DNA of 64,000 nt, taken from NCBI RefSeq assembly GCF_003151075.1, contig NZ_CP029482.1:186001-250000 (forward strand), written 5' to 3'. Each line of letters opens with the position of its first letter. The stretch's first letter is position 1. Source of the stretch: Pseudomonas sp. 31-12. Lineage in GTDB: Bacteria; Pseudomonadota; Gammaproteobacteria; Pseudomonadales; Pseudomonadaceae. This document shows positions 43,085-57,058 of the stretch, in pieces. The translations under genes were made by a program, and so were the position numbers. Under the pieces are notes generated by a model. It searched no databases and was not told the origin of the DNA. It was given only the letters and a program-made list of their open reading frames with translations.

Positions 43085-43100
43085 CTCCAGTGCCGGATTA

Positions 43101-43235
43101 TCAAACTGCCAGACGCGCACGACCTTTGGCGCGACGACGCGACAGGACGGCACGACCGTTCTTGGTAGCCATGCGAGCACGGAAACCGTGGGTACGAGCG
43201 CGTTTGATAGTGCTTGGTTGGAAAGTACGTTTCAT
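43101..43235 (-). CDS. rpmH: 50S ribosomal protein L34
   Basis: A 44-residue very basic protein: [20 protein letters not shown] to start, [12 protein letters not shown] to end. It matches L34 along its whole length. The gene is the first of the rpmH-rnpA-yidD-yidC group and has a good sigma-70 promoter at 43297-43325. Confidence 0.98.
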   Translation of the reverse strand: MKRTFQPSTIKRARTHGFRARMATKNGRAVLSRRRAKGRARLAV

Positions 43236-43296
43236 TGTCGTGTTACCTGGTTCGTCCACAACGGGCCGGAATGGCCCCCGTTTTAAGAGACCGGGG

Positions 43297-43325
43297 ATTC
43301 TAGAGAAAGCAAGCCTCTAGGTCAA
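43297..43325 (-). promoter_or_regulatory. Sigma-70 promoter of rpmH
   Basis: On the minus strand TTGACC (43325-43320) and TAGAAT (43302-43297) are separated by exactly 17 bases. The transcript would start about 55 bases before the rpmH ATG. Confidence 0.78.
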
Positions 43326-43329
43326 TTTC

Positions 43330-43740
43330 CAACCAGCGTTTCCTTATAAATAGATCTCCAGGCGATTTCTCGTCCGCAGGTGCTTCGCTAGATATAGAAA
43401 TAAAGAAGGAAGTTATTTAAAGCTTTTCTGTAAAGCTTATAAAAGCTAGGGAGGCGATCATCTGTGGATAACTACCTTGAGCCCTTCTATCTCGCACTGT
43501 ACAGAGAATGACAACTACGGTGGAAAACAGGGGGCAGCCTGTGCTGCGCTGTCGGATAAGCTGTGTGTGGAATGGCCAGTTATCCACAGGCAGGTTATCC
43601 ACCGAGTTTCGCCCCTACTTGTCCAGTGCCCTCATGGGCGGTTATCCACAGAGCTTATGCACATACCATTGGTCGTCTTTTTGACGGTTAACGCGTTGAT
43701 AATTCATGGTCTGTGCGCAACCTGCATGTGGATAAGTGGA
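43330..43740. other. oriC: Chromosomal replication origin oriC
   Basis: Between rpmH and dnaA. The left part (about 43335-43450) is AT-rich, suited to strand opening, with repeated AAGCTT-like words. The right part has perfect DnaA boxes at 43463, 43580, 43642 and 43727 (mixed orientation) plus near-perfect ones at 43595 and 43655. Position beside dnaA and box density fit Pseudomonas oriC. Confidence 0.92.
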
Positions 43741-43757
43741 CGTCTGGCCGCTACAAT
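43729..43757 (+). promoter_or_regulatory. Candidate dnaA promoter overlapping a DnaA box
   Basis: TGGATA (43729-43734) and TACAAT (43752-43757) are 17 bases apart. The -35 element lies inside the DnaA box TGTGGATAA at 43727-43735, so DnaA could repress its own gene. The -35 match is only moderate. Confidence 0.45.
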
Positions 43758-43802
43758 GGCCGCTTGTTTTTGCCTCACCGGCTTTCAACTTAGGGGATAT
43801 CC

Positions 43803-45323
43803 GTGTCAGTGGAACTTTGGCAGCAGTGCGTAGAGCTTTTGCGCGATGAGCTGCCTGCCCAACAATTCAACACTTGGATCCGTCCACTACAGGTCGAAGC
43901 CGAAGGCGACGAGTTGCGTGTCTACGCACCGAATCGTTTTGTTCTCGACTGGGTCAACGAAAAATATCTGGGCCGCGTCCTTGAACTGCTGGATGAGCAT
44001 GGCAATGGCATGGCGCCTGCGCTCTCCTTATTAATAGGCAGCAAACGCAGTTCGGCACCGCGTGCGGCACCGAATGCACCGTTGGCCGCCGCTGCTTCCC
44101 AGGCTCAATCCGCTCAAGCGCCTGTCAGCGCTCCGGCACCAGTACCGACGAGCGCACCGACCAAACGTGCGACGCAAAAAATGGCCGAGGTCAATGAAGA
44201 GCCGTCTCGCGACAGCTTCGACCCCATGGCCGGCGCCAGTTCGCAACAGGCACCGGTTCGCGCCGAGCAGCGCACGGTGCAGGTTGAAGGTGCGCTCAAG
44301 CACACCAGTTACCTGAACCGGACCTTCACCTTCGAAAACTTCGTTGAGGGTAAATCCAACCAACTGGCCCGAGCTGCGGCCTGGCAGGTTGCGGATAACC
44401 CGAAGCACGGTTACAACCCGCTCTTCCTTTATGGCGGCGTCGGCCTGGGTAAGACCCACTTGATGCACGCTGTGGGTAACCACCTATTAAAGAAGAACCC
44501 GAATGCCAAGGTCGTTTACTTGCATTCGGAGCGGTTCGTGGCCGACATGGTCAAGGCCCTGCAGCTGAACGCGATCAACGAGTTCAAGCGCTTCTACCGT
44601 TCGGTGGATGCGTTGCTGATCGATGACATTCAGTTCTTCGCTCGCAAAGAGCGATCCCAGGAAGAATTTTTCCACACCTTCAACGCCCTGCTTGAAGGTG
44701 GCCAGCAGGTCATTCTTACCAGTGACCGCTACCCGAAAGAAATCGAAGGCCTTGAAGAACGCCTGAAATCCCGCTTTGGCTGGGGCCTGACGGTTGCCGT
44801 CGAGCCGCCGGAGCTGGAAACCCGCGTAGCGATCCTGATGAAAAAGGCCGATCAGGCCAAAGTCGATCTGCCACACGATGCGGCGTTCTTCATTGCCCAG
44901 CGTATTCGCTCCAACGTCCGTGAGCTGGAAGGCGCGCTCAAACGCGTGATCGCCCACTCGCACTTCATGGGCCGCGACATCACCATCGAGTTGATTCGCG
45001 AATCCCTGAAAGACCTGTTGGCGCTGCAAGACAAACTGGTCTCTGTGGATAACATTCAGCGCACGGTCGCCGAGTACTACAAGATCAAGATCTCCGATCT
45101 GCTGTCCAAGCGGCGTTCACGCTCGGTCGCACGTCCGCGTCAGGTTGCAATGGCGTTGTCCAAAGAGTTGACTAACCACAGCCTGCCGGAAATCGGCGAT
45201 GTGTTTGGTGGCCGCGACCACACCACCGTTTTGCACGCCTGCCGCAAGATCAACGAACTTAAGGAATCCGACGCGGACATCCGCGAGGACTACAAGAACC
45301 TGCTGCGTACACTGACCACTTGA
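43803..45323 (+). CDS. dnaA: Chromosomal replication initiator DnaA
   Basis: A 506-residue AAA+ initiator. Domain I (to about 90), a proline- and alanine-rich linker (about 95-170), the ATPase with [18 protein letters not shown] and [20 protein letters not shown], and the C-terminal helix-turn-helix that reads the 9-mer box ([19 protein letters not shown]). It starts at GTG 43803, as common for this gene; [13 protein letters not shown] matches relatives. Confidence 0.98.
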   Translation: MSVELWQQCVELLRDELPAQQFNTWIRPLQVEAEGDELRVYAPNRFVLDWVNEKYLGRVLELLDEHGNGMAPALSLLIGSKRSSAPRAAPNAPLAAAASQAQSAQAPVSAPAPVPTSAPTKRATQKMAEVNEEPSRDSFDPMAGASSQQAPVRAEQRTVQVEGALKHTSYLNRTFTFENFVEGKSNQLARAAAWQVADNPKHGYNPLFLYGGVGLGKTHLMHAVGNHLLKKNPNAKVVYLHSERFVADMVKALQLNAINEFKRFYRSVDALLIDDIQFFARKERSQEEFFHTFNALLEGGQQVILTSDRYPKEIEGLEERLKSRFGWGLTVAVEPPELETRVAILMKKADQAKVDLPHDAAFFIAQRIRSNVRELEGALKRVIAHSHFMGRDITIELIRESLKDLLALQDKLVSVDNIQRTVAEYYKIKISDLLSKRRSRSVARPRQVAMALSKELTNHSLPEIGDVFGGRDHTTVLHACRKINELKESDADIREDYKNLLRTLTT

Positions 45324-45362
45324 TGAACACCAGCGCAGCTTATTAAGGCAAGGGACTAGACC

Positions 45363-46466
45363 ATGCATTTCACCATTCAACGCGAAGCCCTGTTGAAACC
45401 CCTGCAACTGGTCGCAGGCGTCGTCGAGCGCCGACAGACCTTGCCGGTGCTCTCCAACGTGCTGCTGGTTGTCGAAGGCCAGCAATTGTCGCTGACCGGT
45501 ACCGACCTGGAAGTCGAGCTGGTCGGTCGTGTGCAACTCGAAGAGCTCGCGGACCCGGGTTCCATCACTGTGCCTGCGCGCAAGCTGATGGACATCTGCA
45601 AGAGCTTGCCGAACGACGCGCTGATCGACATCAAGGTCGATGAGCAGAAGCTTGTGGTGAAGGCCGGCCGTAGCCGCTTCACCCTGTCGACCCTGCCGGC
45701 CAACGATTTCCCGACTGTTGAAGAAGGCCCTGGCTCGCTGACGTGCAGCCTGGAGCAGAGCAAACTGCGCCGTCTGATCGAACGCACCAGCTTCGCCATG
45801 GCCCAACAGGACGTGCGTTATTACCTGAACGGCATGTTGCTGGAAGTTTCTGAAGGCATCATCCGCGCCGTGGCCACTGACGGTCACCGTCTGGCCATGT
45901 GCTCGATGAAGGCCGATATCGGTCAGCCGGATCGCCACCAAGTGATCGTTCCGCGCAAGGGTATCCTTGAACTGGCGCGTCTGCTGACCGAGCCGGACGG
46001 CATTGTCAGCATCGTGCTGGGTCAACACCACATCCGTGCGACTACCGGTGAGTTCACCTTCACTTCGAAACTGGTTGACGGCAAATTCCCTGACTACGAG
46101 CGGGTTCTGCCGAAAGGCGGCGACAAGCTGGTGCTCGGTGATCGCCAGGCCTTGCGTGAAGCCTTCAGCCGTACCGCGATTCTGTCCAACGAGAAGTACC
46201 GCGGCATCCGTCTGCAATTGGCCAACGGTCAGCTGAAGATCCAGGCAAACAACCCGGAGCAGGAAGAAGCTGAAGAAGAAGTGGGCGTTGAGTACAACGG
46301 CGGCAATCTGGAAATCGGCTTCAACGTGAGCTATCTGCTCGACGTGCTGGGCGTGATGACCACCGAGCAGGTTCGCCTGATCCTGTCCGACTCCAACAGC
46401 AGTGCGCTGGTGCAAGAGTCCGACAACGACGACTCGGCCTACGTCGTTATGCCGATGCGTCTGTAA
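45363..46466 (+). CDS. dnaN: DNA polymerase III beta subunit (sliding clamp)
   Basis: A 367-residue ring-forming clamp of three repeated domains, beginning MHFTIQREALLKPLQLVAGV and ending with the clamp C-terminus YVVMPMRL that lines the binding pocket for polymerase peptides. It follows dnaA by 39 bp in the usual order. Confidence 0.98.
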   Translation: MHFTIQREALLKPLQLVAGVVERRQTLPVLSNVLLVVEGQQLSLTGTDLEVELVGRVQLEELADPGSITVPARKLMDICKSLPNDALIDIKVDEQKLVVKAGRSRFTLSTLPANDFPTVEEGPGSLTCSLEQSKLRRLIERTSFAMAQQDVRYYLNGMLLEVSEGIIRAVATDGHRLAMCSMKADIGQPDRHQVIVPRKGILELARLLTEPDGIVSIVLGQHHIRATTGEFTFTSKLVDGKFPDYERVLPKGGDKLVLGDRQALREAFSRTAILSNEKYRGIRLQLANGQLKIQANNPEQEEAEEEVGVEYNGGNLEIGFNVSYLLDVLGVMTTEQVRLILSDSNSSALVQESDNDDSAYVVMPMRL

Positions 46467-46486
46467 TCATGCTCAGCAGAAGCTAG

Positions 46487-50013
<3,527 letters not shown>

Positions 50014-50036
50014 TCCAGCAGCGGACCTGCCAAACG

Positions 50037-50069
50037 AAAAAGGCCAACGCTCAGCGTTGGCCTTTTTTT
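50037..50069 (+). terminator. Strong terminator after gyrB
   Basis: AAAAAGGCCAACGC, a three-base loop, GCGTTGGCC and seven T, starting 24 bases beyond the gyrB stop codon. Confidence 0.92.
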
Positions 50070-50120
50070 ATCTTTAAAAAATAATCGCAGAAACAAAAAA
50101 CAGCGCAAATCGCAGGTATA

Positions 50121-50150
50121 AAAAAACCGGCTATATCAGCCGGTTTTTTT
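50121..50150. terminator. Second, two-way terminator between gyrB and plsC
   Basis: AAAAAACCGGCT, a five-base loop, AGCCGGTTTTTTT. T runs on both strands make it able to stop gyrB read-through and the minus-strand plsC transcript. The stretch from here to 50279 is AT-rich and carries one perfect DnaA box at 50266. Confidence 0.85.
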
Positions 50151-50279
50151 GCGCCCAAAAAAAACTTATGCACCATTTCCCAAGTTTTATGAGTTTAAGA
50201 AATATGCATATAAATCATAAAGATACGATCATAAAACGTTAGTTTTCGATAAAACGGTACACAGGTTATCCACAGAATC

Positions 50280-51059
50280 TCAGACAGTCACTTGATCGTT
50301 GGCAGAGGGGGCTGCCGGAGCTGCTGGCAGCGAACCCATTTCCCGTTGCATCTGCTCGTTCCAGCTCTGTACCCGGTCATTCAGATCGGCAATGGCGCGT
50401 GGCCCAGTGCCCACGGCGTACATTGGCTCGCCGATGATGACGGTGATGACGCCTTGCTTCTTTAGCCAACCGGTTTTCGGCCAGAACTTGCCAGCATTGT
50501 GCGCAATCGGCAGCACTGGAAGCGCGGCGTTGACCGCCAACGCGGTGCCACCGCGTGAGAACTTGCCGATGGTGCCATAAGGAACGCGAGTCCCTTCGGG
50601 GAAGATCAGCACCCAGACGCCATCCTTGAGCAGTTCATCGCCTTTCTTCGCCACATGCTTGAGCGCGACTTTCGGATTGTCACGGTCGATGGCGATCGGT
50701 CGCAGCATGGCCATGGCCCAGCCGAAGAACGGCACATACAGCAAGGAGCGCTTGAGCACCTGGCTCAACGGCTCGAAGTAGGCGGAAAGGAAGAATGTTT
50801 CCCAAGTGCTCTGGTGGTTCGACTGAATCACGCAAGGCTGGTCCGGCACATTCTCGGCGCCCTTCACTTCATAGCTGATGCCCAGGAACACTTTGCTCAG
50901 CCACAAGGCGCAACGGCACCAGTACACGTTGATGAAGCGATAGCGTGCCTTGAAGGGCAGGAACGGCGCGATAAAAAAGCTCAGGCTGCACCAAAGCAAA
51001 GAGCTGGTGCCCAGCAACAGATAAAAGAGGAACGTTCTGATGGCCTGCAGTATCGACAT
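50280..51059 (-). CDS. plsC: 1-acyl-sn-glycerol-3-phosphate acyltransferase
   Basis: A 259-residue membrane-associated enzyme that makes phosphatidic acid from lysophosphatidic acid. The first 30 residues are a membrane helix; the catalytic block is QSNHQSTWETFF (H-x4-acid) and the substrate motif FPEGTRVPYG. It is the last gene of glyQ-glyS-gmhB-plsC. Other PlsC paralogues exist in Pseudomonas, so the exact role may be secondary. Confidence 0.9.
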   Translation of the reverse strand: MSILQAIRTFLFYLLLGTSSLLWCSLSFFIAPFLPFKARYRFINVYWCRCALWLSKVFLGISYEVKGAENVPDQPCVIQSNHQSTWETFFLSAYFEPLSQVLKRSLLYVPFFGWAMAMLRPIAIDRDNPKVALKHVAKKGDELLKDGVWVLIFPEGTRVPYGTIGKFSRGGTALAVNAALPVLPIAHNAGKFWPKTGWLKKQGVITVIIGEPMYAVGTGPRAIADLNDRVQSWNEQMQREMGSLPAAPAAPSANDQVTV

Positions 51060-51140
51060 GGTGACGTTTACCGTGCGGGCTCTGCCCGTCTATATAAAGC
51101 GCACTTCCGATCAATCCATAACCGGAACAATCGAAGCACT

Positions 51141-51674
51141 CTAATTGTGGATAAGTTCTGCGGCAATCGCCGCCAGATCGTCAAATATCAAGGTGCCTAC
51201 CGGTAGGGTCTTGCCCAAAGTCTTTTCGCCTTTCCCGGTCTTAACTAAAACTGGCTGAGAATCGACGGCTTTTGCGGCTTCCAGGTCACCAAGACTGTCG
51301 CCGACGAACCATAAATCAGTCAGCGATACGTTGTAATGAGCGGCGATGGTTTTCAACATCCCGGGTTTTGGCTTGCGGCAATCGCAGCCGTCGTCCGGCC
51401 CGTGCGGGCAATAAACGATCAGCCCGACTTCACCGCCCTGCTCCGCCACCCGCTCGCGCAAGCGCTCGTGCATGGCGTCCAGGGTGGCGATGTCGTAATA
51501 GCCGCGAGCGATGCCCGACTGGTTGGTGGCCACCGCCACCGTCCAGCCGGCCTTGCTCAACTGCGCGATGGCTTCGATCGAACCGGGGAGCGGAATCCAC
51601 TCCTCCACCGACTTGATGTAAGCGTCGGAGTCGTAATTGATCACCCCGTCCCGATCGAGAATCAGCAGTTTCAA
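51141..51674 (-). CDS. gmhB: D-glycero-beta-D-manno-heptose-1,7-bisphosphate 7-phosphatase
   Basis: A 177-residue HAD phosphatase in ADP-heptose synthesis for the lipopolysaccharide inner core. Motif I is LLILDRDGVINYDSDAYI, motif II AVATNQSG, and CPHGPDDGCDCRKPKPGM is the zinc loop typical of GmhB. I start at TTG 51674, seven bases after GAGGG, giving MKLLILDRDG as in relatives; the open frame upstream overlaps glyS. A perfect DnaA box lies at the 3' end. Confidence 0.9.
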   Translation of the reverse strand: MKLLILDRDGVINYDSDAYIKSVEEWIPLPGSIEAIAQLSKAGWTVAVATNQSGIARGYYDIATLDAMHERLRERVAEQGGEVGLIVYCPHGPDDGCDCRKPKPGMLKTIAAHYNVSLTDLWFVGDSLGDLEAAKAVDSQPVLVKTGKGEKTLGKTLPVGTLIFDDLAAIAAELIHN

Positions 51675-51684
51675 CAGCAGTCCC

Positions 51685-53739
51685 TCAGCCCAGCATCGAA
51701 ATGTCGGCGACGCCGAGGAACAGCCCACGCAGGCGCGCCAGCAATGCATAACGGTTGGCGCGGACCTTGGCGTCTTCAGCGTTGACCATTACTGCTTCGA
51801 AGAACGCATCCACCGGCTCGCGCAAGGCAGCCAGGCGTGCCAGCGATTCGCTGTACTGACGCGCGGCGGCCATTGGCTGCACAGCCTGGTCAGCCTGCTG
51901 GATCGCCGAGTACAGGGAGAACTCGTTGGCGTTGTCGAAGTACTTGGCTTCCACGACCGAAGGAACCGATCCCTCGACCTTGCTCAGCAAGTTCGAAACG
52001 CGCTTGTTCACCGCGGCCAGGGCAGCGGCTTCCGGCAACTTGCGGAACGCTTCTACCGCTTGAACACGCTGATCGAAGTCCAGCGCCGAACCCGGCTTCA
52101 GGGCACGAACCGACAGGTAAGTTCCGACATCCACGCCTTCGTCTTCGTAACGGGCACGCAGACGGTCGAAGATGAACTCCAGCACCGAATCGTTCAGGCC
52201 GGCAGCCTTCACTTTGGCACCGAACGCATTCACGGCGAATGCCACGGCGTCGTTCAGGTCGAGGTCGAGCTTCTTGTCGATCAGGATGCGCAGCACGCCG
52301 AGTGCCGCACGGCGCAGGGCATACGGGTCTTTGCTGCCGGTAGGCAACATGCCGATACCGAAGATACCGACCAGGGTGTCGAGCTTGTCGGCGATGGCCA
52401 CGGCCGCACCGGTCAGGGTGCTCGGCAGTTCAGCGCCGGCACCGCGCGGCATGTATTGCTCGTTCAGTGCCAGTGCGACTTCTTCCGGCTCGCCGTCGTT
52501 GAGGGCGTAGTAATAACCGGCGACGCCTTGCATCTCCGGGAACTCACCGACCATTTCGGTCGACAAGTCGCACTTGGACAGCAGGCCGGCACGGGAAGCC
52601 CAGGCTGCGTTGCCGCCAATGCGTTGCGCGATGAACGCGGCGAGTTTGGAAACGCGCTCGGCCTTGTCGTAGACGCTGCCGAGTTTTTCCTGGAACACCA
52701 CGTTCTGCAGGCGCAGGTTGAAGTCTTCGAGTTTCTGCTTCTTGTCTTGCTTGAAGAAGAACTCGGCGTCGGTCAGGCGTGGGCGAACCACTTTCTCGTT
52801 ACCGGCGATGATCTGCTGCGGGTCTTTGCTTTCGATGTTGGCCACGGTAATGAAACGTGGCAGCAACTTGCCGTCGGCATCCAGCAGGCAGAAGTACTTC
52901 TGGTTGTCCTGCATGGTGGTGATCAGCGCTTCTTGCGGCACATCGAGGAAGCGTTCCTCGAACGAGCACACCAGCGGCACCGGCCATTCAACCAGCGCGG
53001 TCACTTCGTCGAGCAAGGCTGGAGGAACGATGGCAGTACCTTCCTGCATCGTCGCCAGTTCTTCGGTGCGCTTGCTGATCAGCTCGCGACGCTCGTTGGC
53101 ATCGGCCAGTACATAGGCGGCACGCAGGTCGCTCAGGTAATTGGCCGGCGAAGTGATACGCACGCTTTCCGGGTGGTGGAAGCGGTGACCACGGGAATCA
53201 CGACCGGACTTCTGGGCGAGGATCGTGCAATCGATGACTTGGTCACCGAGCAGCATTACCAGCCATTGGGTCGGACGAACGAATTCTTCCTTGCGAGCAC
53301 CCCAGCGCATGCGCTTGGGGATCGGCAGGTCGTTCAGCGAGTCTTCAACGATGGTCGGCAGCAGGCTCGCGGTCGGCTTGCCGGCGATGCTTTGGCTGTA
53401 ACGCAGTTTCGGACCGCTTTGATCGATTTCGCTCAGGTCGACGCCGCACTTCTTGGCGAAACCCAGTGCTGCTTGAGTCGGGTTGCCTTCGGCATCGAAC
53501 GCGGCCTGACGTGGCGGGCCGTCGAGGTTGATGCTGCGATCAGGTTGCTGAGTAGCCAACGAGGTGATCAGTACCGCCAGGCGACGTGGCGCGGCGTAGA
53601 CGGTTTTGGTCTCGTAGTTCAGGCCTGCGGCTTGCAGGCCCTTGTCGATACCAGCCAGAAATGCGTCGGCCAAAGTGTTCAGGGCTTTGGGTGGCAGTTC
53701 TTCGGTGCCCAGTTCAACCAGAAAATCTTGAGCACTCAT
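51685..53739 (-). CDS. glyS: Glycine--tRNA ligase beta subunit
   Basis: The 684-residue beta chain of the bacterial alpha2-beta2 glycyl-tRNA synthetase. Starts [20 protein letters not shown], contains the HD-like [20 protein letters not shown] region and a C-terminal tRNA-binding part. Its ATG overlaps the glyQ stop by four bases, giving equal translation of the two subunits. Confidence 0.98.
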   Translation of the reverse strand: MSAQDFLVELGTEELPPKALNTLADAFLAGIDKGLQAAGLNYETKTVYAAPRRLAVLITSLATQQPDRSINLDGPPRQAAFDAEGNPTQAALGFAKKCGVDLSEIDQSGPKLRYSQSIAGKPTASLLPTIVEDSLNDLPIPKRMRWGARKEEFVRPTQWLVMLLGDQVIDCTILAQKSGRDSRGHRFHHPESVRITSPANYLSDLRAAYVLADANERRELISKRTEELATMQEGTAIVPPALLDEVTALVEWPVPLVCSFEERFLDVPQEALITTMQDNQKYFCLLDADGKLLPRFITVANIESKDPQQIIAGNEKVVRPRLTDAEFFFKQDKKQKLEDFNLRLQNVVFQEKLGSVYDKAERVSKLAAFIAQRIGGNAAWASRAGLLSKCDLSTEMVGEFPEMQGVAGYYYALNDGEPEEVALALNEQYMPRGAGAELPSTLTGAAVAIADKLDTLVGIFGIGMLPTGSKDPYALRRAALGVLRILIDKKLDLDLNDAVAFAVNAFGAKVKAAGLNDSVLEFIFDRLRARYEDEGVDVGTYLSVRALKPGSALDFDQRVQAVEAFRKLPEAAALAAVNKRVSNLLSKVEGSVPSVVEAKYFDNANEFSLYSAIQQADQAVQPMAAARQYSESLARLAALREPVDAFFEAVMVNAEDAKVRANRYALLARLRGLFLGVADISMLG

Positions 53740-54689
53740 TGTGCCGCCTCCAGCTTGGCCAGTACTTCGTCACGCAGGTCCGGGGTCGCCATCGGGAAGC
53801 CCAGCTTGGCCCGGGCCAGCAGGTAGGCTTGCGCAACGGAACGCGCCAGGGTGCGCACACGCAGGATGTATTGCTGACGCGCAGTCACCGAAATCGCCCG
53901 GCGCGCATCCAGCAGGTTGAACGTATGGGAGGCCTTCAACACCATTTCGTAGCTTGGCAACGGCAGTGGCTGGTCGAGCTCGATCAGGCGCTTGGCTTCG
54001 CTTTCGTAGAAATCGAACAGCTCGAACAGCTTCTCGACGTTGGCGTGTTCGAAGTTGTAGGTCGACTGCTCCACTTCGTTCTGGTGGAACACGTCGCCGT
54101 AGGTCACCTTGCCGAACGGACCGTCAGCCCAGACCAGGTCGTAGACCGAGTCCACGCCTTGCAGGTACATGGCCAGACGCTCGAGACCGTAAGTGATCTC
54201 GCCGGTCACCGGGTAGCACTCGATGCCGCCCGCTTGCTGGAAGTAAGTGAACTGCGTCACTTCCATGCCGTTGAGCCAGACTTCCCAGCCCAGACCCCAG
54301 GCGCCCAGTGTTGGCGATTCCCAGTTGTCTTCGACGAAGCGAATGTCGTGGACCAGCGGGTCCAGGCCGACATGCTTGAGGGAGCCCAGGTACAGTTCTT
54401 GGAAATTGTCCGGGTTCGGCTTCAGGACTACCTGGAACTGGTAGTAGTGCTGCAGACGGTTCGGGTTTTCGCCGTAGCGGCCGTCAGTCGGGCGACGACT
54501 GGGCTGCACATAAGCGGCGTTCCAGGTTTCCGGGCCAATGGCGCGCAGGAATGTAGCGGTGTGGAAAGTGCCGGCGCCTACTTCCATATCGTAGGGCTGA
54601 AGTACCACACAACCTTGCTCGGCCCAGTATTGCTGGAGGGCGAGGATCAAGTCTTGGAAGGTACGCACGGCTGGCGTAGGCTGGCTCAC
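53736..54689 (-). CDS. glyQ: Glycine--tRNA ligase alpha subunit
   Basis: The 317-residue catalytic alpha chain. Class II motifs include [20 protein letters not shown] and [21 protein letters not shown] start at GTG 54689 (then [13 protein letters not shown]) behind AGGTG, because the 44 residues further up are not family-like. It diverges from tag, whose ATG is 81 bp away. Confidence 0.95.
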   Translation of the reverse strand: MSQPTPAVRTFQDLILALQQYWAEQGCVVLQPYDMEVGAGTFHTATFLRAIGPETWNAAYVQPSRRPTDGRYGENPNRLQHYYQFQVVLKPNPDNFQELYLGSLKHVGLDPLVHDIRFVEDNWESPTLGAWGLGWEVWLNGMEVTQFTYFQQAGGIECYPVTGEITYGLERLAMYLQGVDSVYDLVWADGPFGKVTYGDVFHQNEVEQSTYNFEHANVEKLFELFDFYESEAKRLIELDQPLPLPSYEMVLKASHTFNLLDARRAISVTARQQYILRVRTLARSVAQAYLLARAKLGFPMATPDLRDEVLAKLEAAQ

Positions 54690-54770
54690 GAAATTCACCT
54701 GTTTCTTGGGCTGCGATTTAAAGAGCGGGAGTATACCCGATTCGGTCCTGCGCACGCCCCCTGGAGCCTT

Positions 54771-55328
54771 ATGCCACGCTGCTTTTGGTGTTCCGAAGAT
54801 CCGCTGTACATGGCTTATCACGATCAGGAGTGGGGCACGCCGCTACGCGATGCGCAGGGATTGTTCGAGTTGCTTTTGCTCGAAGGGTTCCAGGCCGGCC
54901 TTTCCTGGATCACCGTGCTGCGTAAACGAGAGCGATATCGCGAGGTGTTGTTCGGCTTCGACGTACAGCGGGTGGCGCAGATGAGCGACGCGGAAATCGA
55001 TGAATTGATGCTCGATCCGGGCATTATTCGCAATCGCCTCAAACTCAATGCGGCCCGTCGCAACGCCCAGGCGTGGCTGGCGCTGGAGGATCCGGTGGAA
55101 TTCCTCTGGTCCTTCGTCGGCGGCAAGCCTGTGATCAATCATTTCAAGGATCGCACCGAGGTGCCGGCGGTTACGCCGGTCGCGGTGGAGATGAGCAAAG
55201 GCCTGAAAAAGGCCGGCTTCACGTTCGTCGGTCCGACCATTTGCTACGCACTGATGCAGGCCTCGGGCATGGTCATGGACCACACGCAAGACTGCGACCG
55301 CTACGCTCAGCTCGCCAACGGCGGTTAG
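54771..55328 (+). CDS. tag: DNA-3-methyladenine glycosylase I
   Basis: A 185-residue repair enzyme that removes 3-methyladenine from DNA. The N-terminus [21 protein letters not shown] and the C-terminal [10 protein letters not shown] hold the Cys/His residues of the zinc snap. The ATG follows GGAG. A longer open frame starting at 53586 overlaps glyQ/glyS on the other strand and is not the gene. Confidence 0.95.
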   Translation: MPRCFWCSEDPLYMAYHDQEWGTPLRDAQGLFELLLLEGFQAGLSWITVLRKRERYREVLFGFDVQRVAQMSDAEIDELMLDPGIIRNRLKLNAARRNAQAWLALEDPVEFLWSFVGGKPVINHFKDRTEVPAVTPVAVEMSKGLKKAGFTFVGPTICYALMQASGMVMDHTQDCDRYAQLANGG

Positions 55329-55368
55329 AATGGCCGCCTCGCGCACAGCACAAGATCAGGAGTGACCT

Positions 55369-56256
55369 GTGGATAAGTTTAAAGGCGCCTTGCTGGTAGG
55401 CGCTCTGCGGCTGTTTGCCCTGCTCCCGTGGCGGGCAGTGCAAGCCGTGGGCTCGGCCATTGGCTGGGTCATGTGGAAAACACCCAACCGTTCCCGCGAT
55501 GTGGTGCGGATCAACCTCGCCAAGTGCTTCCCCGAAATGGACCCGGCTGAACGCGAGCGTCTGGTCGGCCAGAGCCTGAAAGACATCGGCAAGTCCCTGA
55601 CCGAAAGCGCTTGCGCCTGGATCTGGCCGGCTCAGCGTTCGATCGATCTGGTGCGTGAAGTCGAAGGTCTCGACGTATTGAAAGACGCCCTAGCCTCCGG
55701 CAAAGGTGTCGTCGGCATCACCAGTCACCTGGGCAATTGGGAAGTGTTGAACCACTTCTATTGCAATCAGTGCAAACCGATTATTTTCTACCGACCGCCA
55801 AAACTGAAGGCTGTGGATGATTTGTTGCGCAAGCAGCGCGTGCAATTAGGCAACCGCGTAGCCGCTTCCACCAAGGAAGGCATCCTCAGCGTTATCAAGG
55901 AAGTGCGCAAAGGTGGTGCAGTGGGCATTCCCGCTGACCCGGAACCGGCCGAATCCGCCGGGATCTTCGTGCCGTTCTTCGCCACCCAGGCACTGACCAG
56001 CAAGTTCGTACCGAATATGCTCGCGGGCGGCAAAGCGGTCGGTGTGTTCCTGCATGCGCTGCGGCTGCCGGACGGTTCCGGTTACAAAGTGATCCTCGAA
56101 GCCGCGCCAGAGGCCATGTACAGCACCGATACAGAAACGTCCTGCGCGGCCATGAGCCAAGTGGTCGAGCGTTATGTGCGGGCGTATCCGAGCCAATACA
56201 TGTGGAGCATGAAGCGCTTCAAGAAGCGTCCACCGGGTGAAGAGCGTTGGTATTGA
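55369..56256 (+). CDS. Lipid A biosynthesis (LpxL/HtrB-type) acyltransferase
   Basis: A 295-residue inner-membrane acyltransferase. The active block is TSHLGNWEVLNHFY (H-x4-E) and a second block GIPADPEPAESAGIFVPFFA. LpxL-type enzymes add secondary acyl chains to lipid A; some homologues act on lysophospholipids. The GTG start at 55369 lies inside a perfect DnaA box (55368-55376). AGGAG is placed correctly upstream. Confidence 0.9.
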   Translation: MDKFKGALLVGALRLFALLPWRAVQAVGSAIGWVMWKTPNRSRDVVRINLAKCFPEMDPAERERLVGQSLKDIGKSLTESACAWIWPAQRSIDLVREVEGLDVLKDALASGKGVVGITSHLGNWEVLNHFYCNQCKPIIFYRPPKLKAVDDLLRKQRVQLGNRVAASTKEGILSVIKEVRKGGAVGIPADPEPAESAGIFVPFFATQALTSKFVPNMLAGGKAVGVFLHALRLPDGSGYKVILEAAPEAMYSTDTETSCAAMSQVVERYVRAYPSQYMWSMKRFKKRPPGEERWY

Positions 56257-56328
56257 GTTGATTGGCATGATCTGTGGATAACCTTGAACCCAGGGTTATC
56301 CACAACGGTTCATACAAGGGCGCAAAAG

Positions 56329-56568
56329 ATGTCCGAACACCGCAAATCGTTTCGTATCAAGATCACTCACGATAGCTTCGGCGAATGCCTTGGCCAGACG
56401 CGTAACCTGTCGGCCACGGGCGTCTACGTCAAGCATCCGGGTTTGTCGTCGCTGCGTGAAGGCGCGGTGGTTTACGGACAGGTGCAGGACTTACCCACAG
56501 GTGCGCCACGGGTGCGCATGGAGGTGGTGCTGGTGGATGCCGATGGCATTGGCCTGCGCTATCTCTGA
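56329..56568 (+). CDS. PilZ-domain protein
   Basis: A 79-residue single PilZ domain. EHRKSFRIKI is the RxxxR-type loop that can bind cyclic di-GMP, and the later GxxL pattern fits. It may adjust motility or polysaccharide secretion in response to cyclic di-GMP; the partner is unknown. ATG 56329 follows AAGGG. Its stop codon abuts that of the TPR gene on the other strand. Confidence 0.85.
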   Translation: MSEHRKSFRIKITHDSFGECLGQTRNLSATGVYVKHPGLSSLREGAVVYGQVQDLPTGAPRVRMEVVLVDADGIGLRYL

Positions 56569-56883
56569 TCAGTGCGCCTGCCGCTCAAGCTTCTTCAGAA
56601 ACACCGTCATTTCCTTCTCTGCCTGCTTGTCGCCATGGGCGCGGGCGGCTTCCAGGCCCTGCTCCCACGCCTGACGCGCAGCCGCGAAATCTGCCAGCGC
56701 CAGATGGGCCTTGCCTAACAGCTTCCAGGCTGCCGAATACTTTGGATCGAACTCGACGCAGCGCTGGAAATGCTCGGCGGCCTTGGCGTTTTCCCCAAGA
56801 TCGAGATAACCCTTGCCCAGGCCGAATCGCAGCAATGAGTTATCCACACCCTTGGCGAGCATTTTTTCCAGGGATTCGAGCAT
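56569..56883 (-). CDS. Small TPR-repeat protein
   Basis: A 104-residue all-helical protein with about two and a half tetratricopeptide repeats: NSLLRFGLGKGYLDLGENAK, AAEHFQRCVEFDPKYSAAWK and LGKAHLALADFAAARQAWEQ. No signal or membrane segment. Such proteins act as small adaptors; the partner is unknown. It lies between the PilZ gene and a REP pair. Confidence 0.85.
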   Translation of the reverse strand: MLESLEKMLAKGVDNSLLRFGLGKGYLDLGENAKAAEHFQRCVEFDPKYSAAWKLLGKAHLALADFAAARQAWEQGLEAARAHGDKQAEKEMTVFLKKLERQAH

Positions 56884-56939
56884 GGTGGATTCCTTGTTTA
56901 GATTATTCAGTGATGCCTATGTGGTCATGAGATCGCTTT

Positions 56940-57026
56940 CGCGGGCAAGCCCGCTCCCACAGCGATCTTCAGTGAACACAGAATTTTTTGCACGACCGAG
57001 AACCTGTGGGAGCGGGCTTGCCCGCG
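56940..57026. repeat. Paired REP elements between the TPR gene and trkA
   Basis: CGCGGGCAAGCCCGCTCCCA followed by CAG and its exact complement, 41 bases apart, same unit as at 25655. They lie about 30 bases beyond the trkA stop codon and may stabilise or end that transcript. Confidence 0.85.
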
Positions 57027-57058
57027 AAGAGGCCAGTCCAGGCGCTCACAATCATGGA

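Noticed and set aside
51637..53826. A 729-residue plus-strand open frame opposite glyS
   Set aside because: Shadow of glyS.
53586..54770. Long N-terminal extension of tag
   Set aside because: It overlaps glyQ/glyS on the other strand; Tag starts at MPRCFWC with a good ribosome site.
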